From positions 1 to 40,890 of the forward strand of contig CANQOK010000017.1 in NCBI GenBank assembly GCA_947625465.1: a stretch of DNA of 40,890 bases, given 5' to 3'. Source of the stretch: an uncultured Lachnospiraceae bacterium (GTDB lineage: Bacteria; Bacillota; Clostridia; Lachnospirales; Lachnospiraceae). A program made the position numbers and the translations under genes. Positions 36,812 through 40,890 of the stretch are shown here, piece by piece. How positions within the stretch are numbered: position 1 is the first letter of the stretch; each line of letters begins with the position of its first letter. Below the pieces are notes generated by a model. The model was not told the origin of the DNA and did no database searches. It saw nothing but the letters and a program-made list of their open reading frames with translations.

Positions 36812-37955
36812 AAATCTGACGGTCCGATCGGAGGAGAACAGACCGGAACGGGTTGTGCCGGATGAAAAGAGATTTTTCTCCTGGGATAATGAAAAGCGCA
36901 GCCCGGCAGAGGAGCCCTATTTGTTTGACTGGAGTTATTATAACGGTGTCGTGATGGAAGGGCTGTTTGACGTCTATGAAACCGCGCCGGAGCAGTACGG
37001 CGTATATCTTTCTTATGTGAAAGCTTACCTGGACGCCATGATCGTAACCAAACCGGACGGCACGAAGGAATTGAGCCGGAATCTGGCCGGGTATGTGGAC
37101 TGCCATGGCGTGGACTGTTATAAAACGGCGGCGCTGCTGGTCCGTATGAGCAGCGAAAGCGATGCTTATATGGAAATCGCCGGCGCACTGTACCGGGATG
37201 TAGCGGATCCGGAATACCGGAATTCCAAAGGCAATATTGTGGCTTTGGAATTTACCGAGGAGAAGCTGGGACATAACTACTGGCACGGCTGGGCGGGCGG
37301 CAGACCGTTTAATTACATAATCTGGCTGGACGGCATTTATATGCTGCAGCCGTTTCTGGCCCATTATGCGGCAAAGATCGGAGACGACCGGCAGCTTGCG
37401 CTGATCAATGAACGCCTGGACTGGGTAGCGGACAATATGCTTGCGCCGAACGGACTGTATTACCACGCGTGCAACAGCAGGGACGATGTGTGTCCGTATC
37501 ACTGGACCAGAGCGATCGGCTGGTACGCAATGGCGATGACGGATGTGATGGAAGTGCTGCCGGAGAGTTATCTGGCGCGGCGCAAACAGGCTTTGAAACT
37601 GCTGACAGACGGGATGATCCGCTGTCAGGATCCGAGCGGGATGTGGGCAAATATGCCGGATCGGCCGGTGACGGATACGAACCGGCTGGAAACCAGCGGT
37701 ACTGCCATGATGGTATATGCCATTTTAAAGGCGGTGCGTCACGGATGGCTGGAGGAGTCTTACCGGGCGTACGCCGTCAGAGCGTTTGTGGGAATGACCG
37801 AGTTGAAGCTGAAAAACGGCAGTCTGACGGACATTTATCTCAAGGTGATCGCCAGCAACGCCAATAATTATGAGCGGGTGGAATATTATCTTCCCGATGA
37901 GGGCAAGGGCAGCGGCCCGTTTATCATGGCGTATTCGGAAATGTTATATCTGTAA
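36759..37955 (+). CDS. Glycoside hydrolase family 88/105 protein
   Basis: A 398-residue (alpha/alpha)6-barrel hydrolase resembling unsaturated rhamnogalacturonyl hydrolases such as YteR. Key features are FDWSYYNGVVMEGLFDVYE, WLDGIYMLQPFLAHYA with the candidate catalytic Asp near residue 191, HWTRAIGWYAMAMTDVMEVLP and TSGTAMMVYAILKAV. There is no signal peptide, so it is cytoplasmic and would act on imported unsaturated oligosaccharides. The ATG at 36759 lies 53 bases inside the glycosyltransferase gene; a later start cannot be excluded. No pectin or polysaccharide transport genes accompany it here, which is unusual for the family. Confidence 0.85.
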   Translation: METERVQAALQAAKEYIENLTVRSEENRPERVVPDEKRFFSWDNEKRSPAEEPYLFDWSYYNGVVMEGLFDVYETAPEQYGVYLSYVKAYLDAMIVTKPDGTKELSRNLAGYVDCHGVDCYKTAALLVRMSSESDAYMEIAGALYRDVADPEYRNSKGNIVALEFTEEKLGHNYWHGWAGGRPFNYIIWLDGIYMLQPFLAHYAAKIGDDRQLALINERLDWVADNMLAPNGLYYHACNSRDDVCPYHWTRAIGWYAMAMTDVMEVLPESYLARRKQALKLLTDGMIRCQDPSGMWANMPDRPVTDTNRLETSGTAMMVYAILKAVRHGWLEESYRAYAVRAFVGMTELKLKNGSLTDIYLKVIASNANNYERVEYYLPDEGKGSGPFIMAYSEMLYL

Positions 37956-37960
37956 GCAGT

Positions 37961-37977
37961 TTGATCCCGGATCAAAT
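37961..37977. repeat. Short perfect inverted repeat
   Basis: TTTGATC (37961-37967), 3-nt centre, GATCAAA (37971-37977), directly after the GH88/105 stop codon. It has no T-tract; it may be a short RNA hairpin or protein site. Confidence 0.35.
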
Positions 37978-37995
37978 CATTGAATTTGCAGTATG

Positions 37996-38039
37996 AAGGA
38001 TATCGCGAGTTGACAGACTCCGGTATCCTTTATTTTATT
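37996..38039 (+). terminator. Rho-independent terminator of lipid/GH105 operon
   Basis: Outer stem AAGGATA (37996-38002) / TATCCTT (38024-38030) with an inner GAGT/ACTC pairing, followed by TATTTTATT. Confidence 0.7.
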
Positions 38040-38120
38040 GCTCTTTTTTATAAAAAATGAAATATAAAAACAAAATATAATATGAAGTGAAATGAAAATT
38101 AAAAAATAATGAATAAAATA

Positions 38121-38150
38121 TTGACAATAGATGAAAAATCAGTTACTATT
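38121..38150 (+). promoter_or_regulatory. SigA promoter of the 38191 gene
   Basis: TTGACA (38121-38126), 18-bp spacer, TACTAT (38145-38150), in a very AT-rich stretch (38031-38160). The predicted transcript start near 38157 rules out an in-frame ATG at 38131. Confidence 0.65.
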
Positions 38151-38190
38151 ATTAAATAAAATGAACTATAAAAGTAGAAAGGTCTTTGAA

Positions 38191-39078
38191 ATGACAACAG
38201 GGAAGCAGGTAAAACAGGAAACAAATGAAAATGAAACGTTTCGGGCAATCGATGCATTTATGACCACGAAGCGGAAAAAGGTTTTGCACGCGTTTCTGAT
38301 ACAGGATGAATGGAAGCATGGCGACCTGGCCGCTGCTGCAGAAACTTCACCGGCATCTCTTTCTAACATTATGATTAAGTTTGACCAGTTTCCATATCCG
38401 TTGTTATCCTGCAGAAGCGCGGGGAAATACAGATACTATTCTTTGACGGATCTGGGGAAGGCATATCTGGCATATTCCGGGGAAGATGACCGGCCGGCGC
38501 GTCCCGCAGCGCTTCTGAATCACGAAGAACTTCTGACGTTCAGGGAAATCAAAGACTGCCTGAATCAATTGAAAAAGACTTATGAAGATGACTGGGACTA
38601 CATGCTGGATACGGAATTGCTCCGGCGGATTTATTTTGGGAAACCGACAGAAACCGGAATCGAAGCAGACCGGCTGCTGACTGCGATCGGAAAACTGGAA
38701 GGATTTGAAAATGAAACATTGTCATATCGGATGATGGAGCTGTTCCCTTCTAATATTCTGAGAAATCGCCTGGCGGAGTTCCTGAATCTGTATGGAACAT
38801 TCAGACTGATCACAAAGGCACTGGAAGCGGGAGATAACGTATTTCCGGTTTTTGAAGCCATCAATCGTTTCATTGCGGGAACGGCTGCGGAACAGGATGT
38901 AAAGAGTTTAGGCTGGGCGGACCGGTTTTCTGACTTAAAAGTGCTGTTTCGAAAAATCGCGGATAAGTGCAAAAACTGCGAAAAAGAAGAACTATTTCGA
39001 TGCCTTAATTGGTATCTGCCTGGAAATGAAGTTTTGGCGGCGTATTTATGCAACCTGATCTGGAAACACGAAAACTGA
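38191..39078 (+). CDS. Unrecognised protein with N-terminal winged-helix-like region
   Basis: A 295-residue soluble protein, not assigned to a known family. Residues ~20-90 look like a winged helix: RKKVLHAFLIQDEWKHGDLAAAAETS followed by PASLSNIMIKFDQF and then YRYYSLTDLGKAYL, the 'Y.lT.lG..yl' ending common in wHTH domains. The rest is helical and Leu/Glu-rich, with a short KCKNCEKEE cysteine pair near residue 270, too little for a zinc site by itself. ATG 38191 has GAAAGG 8 bases upstream; the upstream promoter makes earlier starts impossible. It is monocistronic with its own promoter and terminator, next to an orphan recombinase, and could be its regulator. That is a guess from position. 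Confidence 0.65.
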   Translation: MTTGKQVKQETNENETFRAIDAFMTTKRKKVLHAFLIQDEWKHGDLAAAAETSPASLSNIMIKFDQFPYPLLSCRSAGKYRYYSLTDLGKAYLAYSGEDDRPARPAALLNHEELLTFREIKDCLNQLKKTYEDDWDYMLDTELLRRIYFGKPTETGIEADRLLTAIGKLEGFENETLSYRMMELFPSNILRNRLAEFLNLYGTFRLITKALEAGDNVFPVFEAINRFIAGTAAEQDVKSLGWADRFSDLKVLFRKIADKCKNCEKEELFRCLNWYLPGNEVLAAYLCNLIWKHEN

Positions 39079-39108
39079 TAAACATATAAAGTAGAGAAGA
39101 TACAAAAG

Positions 39109-39142
39109 ATATCGTAGGGTAAATACCCTGCGATATTTTTAT
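39109..39142 (+). terminator. Rho-independent terminator of the 38191 gene
   Basis: A 12-bp stem ATATCGTAGGGT (39109-39120) / ACCCTGCGATAT (39125-39136) with one U-G pair and a 4-nt loop, followed by TTTTTATT. Confidence 0.9.
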
Positions 39143-39150
39143 TGCCATAA

Positions 39151-39249
39151 ATTCCGCCAGGAATCAGCTGATTCATTAAGTAAGATAATGAAATCGTGTA
39201 TGATTCAATTGTAGCAAAAATCGACCAATCAAGTCGATTAGCGGAATCA
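39151..39249. repeat. Palindrome-rich segment upstream of recombinase gene
   Basis: Contains a 14-bp perfect palindrome GAATCAGCTGATTC (39161-39174), further copies of the half-site TGATTC (39201-39206) and GAATCA (39244-39249), an inverted pair ATTCCGC (39151-39157) / GCGGAAT (39241-39247), and a hairpin AATCGAC (39219-39225) / GTCGATT (39233-39239) just ahead of the ribosome binding site. A possible promoter is TTAAGT (39176-39181), N17, TATGAT (39199-39204). These are candidate recombinase or regulator binding sites. Confidence 0.5.
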
Positions 39250-39266
39250 GAAAGGAGGAAAGACAG

Positions 39267-40418
39267 ATGTCAAGACGAGGAGAAAATATTTACAGGAGAA
39301 AGGACGGGCGTTGGGAAGGCAGGTATATCAAGGGCTATGAAAGCTCCGGAAAAGCCATATACGGGTATGTATACGCCAAAAATTACGGAGATGTAAAACT
39401 GAAAATGTCAGAGAAAAAGGTAGAGGTAGAAGAACTGAGGAAGCTGCATCAGATAGAGGAACGGGAAGAAGACAAGTTTCGTACGATCGCGGCGCAGTGG
39501 TACGCGTTTATTCATGTCAATACCAAGATGTCTACTATGGTTAAATATCAGAATCTGCTGCAGAATCATATCCTGCCGTTTTTGGGTAATTACCATGTAG
39601 ACGAAATTCAGACCCGGCAGATTGAGGATTTTGCCATGTTTAAGATCCAGTACGGGCGGGTGGACGGCTGTGGAGGTCTCTCTCCTAAAACAGTAAAGGA
39701 CATGCTTACTGTAATTGGGGAAATCCTTCAATATGCCGGCAGGCAGAACATTACAGTGGGCTGCTGCGTTCAGAATATCCGGATTAAAGTTTCGGAAAAA
39801 AATCTGCAGGTTCTGAATCGGCAGGAACAGGATAAACTGGGCTGCTACCTCCTGGAAAATGATAATCTGAAAAATCTGGGGATTTTGGTGAGTCTGTATA
39901 TGGGACTTCGAATCGGAGAAGTGTGCGCACTGAGATGGGAAGAAATTCATTTGGAAGAGCATATGATCCGAATCCAGTCCACGATGCAGCGGGTACAAAA
40001 TTTCTCTGATGAAGAAGATACTAAAACCAACGTCATTATCACGCCGCCCAAAAGCGAGGCGGGCATCCGGGATATCCCGATCCCTAATTTCTTACTGCCA
40101 ATCTTACAACGTCACAAACCACAATCCGATGAAGCTTTTTTACTGACTGGAAAGAGCAGGACTTTTTATGAGCCCCGTTCGTTCCAGTATTATTTTAAAC
40201 GGGTATTGGAAAATGCTGGAATTTCAGAAATGAACTTCCACGCTCTGCGTCATACCTTTGCCACCAGATGTATTGAAGCAGGATTCGATATGAAGTCGCT
40301 CAGTGAAATCCTGGGACACTCTACGGTTAATATCACGCTGAACCGCTATGTACATATCTCTATGGAAATGAAGCGGCAGAACATGAAAAAAATGACGGCG
40401 CCGATAAAAATTCTATAG
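39267..40418 (+). CDS. Tyrosine recombinase/integrase (orphan)
   Basis: A 383-residue phage-type integrase. The N-terminal arm-binding-like segment NIYRRKDGRWEGRYIKG is typical of Tn916/phage integrases of Firmicutes; the core-binding SAM-like domain is at about 70-165. The catalytic residues are all visible: R215 in YMGLRIGEV, a beta-hairpin Lys near 262, H325 and R328 in FHALRHTFATR, H351 in LGHSTV, and the nucleophile Y361 in LNRYVHI. AAAGGAGG precedes the ATG. No excisionase, relaxase or phage gene is visible nearby, so it is either the edge of an element or a stand-alone recombinase such as those that flip invertible promoters. Confidence 0.93.
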   Translation: MSRRGENIYRRKDGRWEGRYIKGYESSGKAIYGYVYAKNYGDVKLKMSEKKVEVEELRKLHQIEEREEDKFRTIAAQWYAFIHVNTKMSTMVKYQNLLQNHILPFLGNYHVDEIQTRQIEDFAMFKIQYGRVDGCGGLSPKTVKDMLTVIGEILQYAGRQNITVGCCVQNIRIKVSEKNLQVLNRQEQDKLGCYLLENDNLKNLGILVSLYMGLRIGEVCALRWEEIHLEEHMIRIQSTMQRVQNFSDEEDTKTNVIITPPKSEAGIRDIPIPNFLLPILQRHKPQSDEAFLLTGKSRTFYEPRSFQYYFKRVLENAGISEMNFHALRHTFATRCIEAGFDMKSLSEILGHSTVNITLNRYVHISMEMKRQNMKKMTAPIKIL

Positions 40419-40435
40419 GATTGTTCTATTATTAC

Positions 40436-40471
40436 AAAAGGTCTCTTCCGTACAGACGGGAGGGACCTTTT
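40436..40471. terminator. Bidirectional terminator between recombinase and Rpn gene
   Basis: A 16-bp stem (40436-40451 with 40456-40471), two U-G pairs, 4-nt loop ACAG, with AAAA/TTTT ends, so it can stop transcription from both converging genes. Confidence 0.85.
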
Positions 40472-40524
40472 AATGAATTTTCAAAAGAATGCGGTAATCT
40501 TGTATCTTCAGGCGGATCAGGCTG

Positions 40525-40743
40525 TTACTCCAACCCGGATATAGTCTCCAACGGCAGCCCGATCTTTTCCGCGATCACTTCGATGGGCAGCAGTCCGATC
40601 AGCGCCTTAGCAGTTTCTAATTTTGTACGGTTTGTGCCGATCTCAATGCCGCGCTCCGTACCGATCTCAATGCCACGCGCTGTGCCGATTTCAACGCCAT
40701 GATCGACGCCGCGCTGTAAGATTGCTTCACTCCAATTACACAT
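40525..40743 (-). CDS. Possible intragenic small protein RpnS inside the Rpn gene
   Basis: In the frame of the Rpn gene, an AGGAG (minus strand, 40757-40753, within AAAAGGAG) is followed after 9 bases by ATG (40743-40741) at the conserved MCNWSEAI. Translation from here would give a 72-residue protein made of the tetrad-repeat helix and the C-terminal segment. In studied Rpn systems the separately translated C-terminal domain RpnS blocks the toxic full-length RpnL. That this site is used here is inferred from the Shine-Dalgarno and position only. Confidence 0.5.
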   Translation of the reverse strand: MCNWSEAILQRGVDHGVEIGTARGIEIGTERGIEIGTNRTKLETAKALIGLLPIEVIAEKIGLPLETISGLE

Positions 40744-40890
40744 CTCTTTCATCTCCTTTTCTATTCTCGGTTTCATGGAAATGCCAAATTCTGCTTCTAA
40801 AATTTCTTTCTTTTCTTCAAATGGCAGCTCTGTCGTAAACAGTGTCCAGAGCAGACGGAGGAGGGGCGGCCTCTCTGGCTCCATGCCTTC
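40525..40890 (-). CDS. Rpn-family nuclease/putative transposase, C-terminal part
   Basis: At least 121 residues of a gene whose 5' part lies beyond the right window edge; the frame is open to base 40890. The visible part matches the C-terminal end of Rpn (PD-(D/E)XK, PF12784-like) proteins of Clostridia: FEEKKEILEAEFGISM, then KEMCNWSEAILQRG, a region with Gly at every fourth residue, and IGLLPIEVIAEKIGLPLETI, the usual terminal helix-turn-helix-like segment. The nuclease domain itself is not in view. An internal start at 40743 would make a 72-residue product (separate entry). Rpn proteins promote DNA recombination and are now linked to phage defence. Confidence 0.8.
   Translation of the reverse strand, partial: EGMEPERPPLLRLLWTLFTTELPFEEKKEILEAEFGISMKPRIEKEMKEMCNWSEAILQRGVDHGVEIGTARGIEIGTERGIEIGTNRTKLETAKALIGLLPIEVIAEKIGLPLETISGLE
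40627..40710 (-). repeat. 24-bp tandem repeats encoding Gly-spaced tetrads in Rpn
   Basis: Three diverged 24-bp units (40675-40698, 40651-40674, 40627-40650) encode GVEIGTAR, GIEIGTER and GIEIGTNR; with the preceding GVDH this gives seven four-residue steps, each starting with Gly. Variable four-residue repeats in an alpha-helix at the dimer interface are reported for RpnS, so this tract may change length by slippage or recombination. Confidence 0.8.

Noticed and set aside
38010-38036. TTGACA inside the 37996-38039 hairpin as a promoter
   Set aside because: The spacing to the nearest -10-like sequence is 15 bp and the motif lies within a terminator stem-loop; the promoter at 38121 is better.
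40421-40702. Plus-strand frame with a repeated Pro-Ile-Ser-Met-Pro pattern
   Set aside because: It is the complement of the tandem repeats in the Rpn gene; the conserved protein is on the minus strand.

Overview
The window looks like chromosomal DNA of a spore-forming Gram-positive anaerobe of the class Clostridia, most likely Lachnospiraceae. This rests on gene content and order: the hrcA-grpE-dnaK-dnaJ-prmA-rsmE run with a CIRCE operator, an ireB-ruvX-DUF1292-RNase J run, a truncated MltG beside TrmR and a U32 protein, an uninterrupted sigK, comM-dprA-topA, and rpsB-tsf. Ribosome binding sites of the AGGAGG type are common, and TTG and GTG starts are frequent. The taxonomic call is an inference; no rRNA or tRNA gene was seen in the window.

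Layout. 1-207 is the tail of a BCCT transporter. 418-5551 holds a two-gene ABC exporter (ATPase plus large FtsX-type permease), a eukaryotic-type HisA isomerase and a small membrane protein. A PHP-family histidinol-phosphatase-like gene faces them on the minus strand (5564-6361). 6438-8876 is a three-gene envelope-glycan cluster (GT2-GtrA fusion, phosphodiester glycosidase domain protein, small membrane protein). 8981-18374 is a long plus-strand block: the CIRCE-controlled heat-shock genes, then ribosomal protein and rRNA methyltransferases, then a cysteine desulfurase with ThiI. A short minus-strand gene (18457-18687) encodes an HPr-fold protein that lacks the phosphocarrier histidine. 18864-25945 carries mtaB, ireB, ruvX, a DUF1292 gene, RNase J, an MltG-like stub, trmR, a U32 (TrhP-like) gene and sigK: mostly tRNA modification, RNA processing and regulation. 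26014-30854 is comM-dprA-topA, and 31032-32756 is rpsB-tsf with a structured leader.

From 32889 the content becomes accessory: two GNAT acetyltransferases, a YitT-family membrane protein (minus), a lipid cluster (PlsY-like acyltransferase, a diacylglycerol-type glycosyltransferase, and an overlapping GH88/105 hydrolase), an AT-rich gap, an unrecognised winged-helix-like protein, an orphan tyrosine recombinase, and, at the right edge on the minus strand, the C-terminal part of an Rpn-family (PDDEXK) gene.

The most interesting points are: (i) the Rpn gene fragment has a well-placed internal Shine-Dalgarno and ATG just before a region of glycine-spaced tetrapeptide repeats, the arrangement of the gene-within-gene Rpn toxin/antitoxin phage-defence systems; (ii) the Crh-like HPr protein divergent from mtaB; (iii) a eukaryotic-type HisA outside any his operon; (iv) a palindrome-rich 100-bp segment ahead of the orphan recombinase; and (v) a nested hairpin in the rpsB leader.
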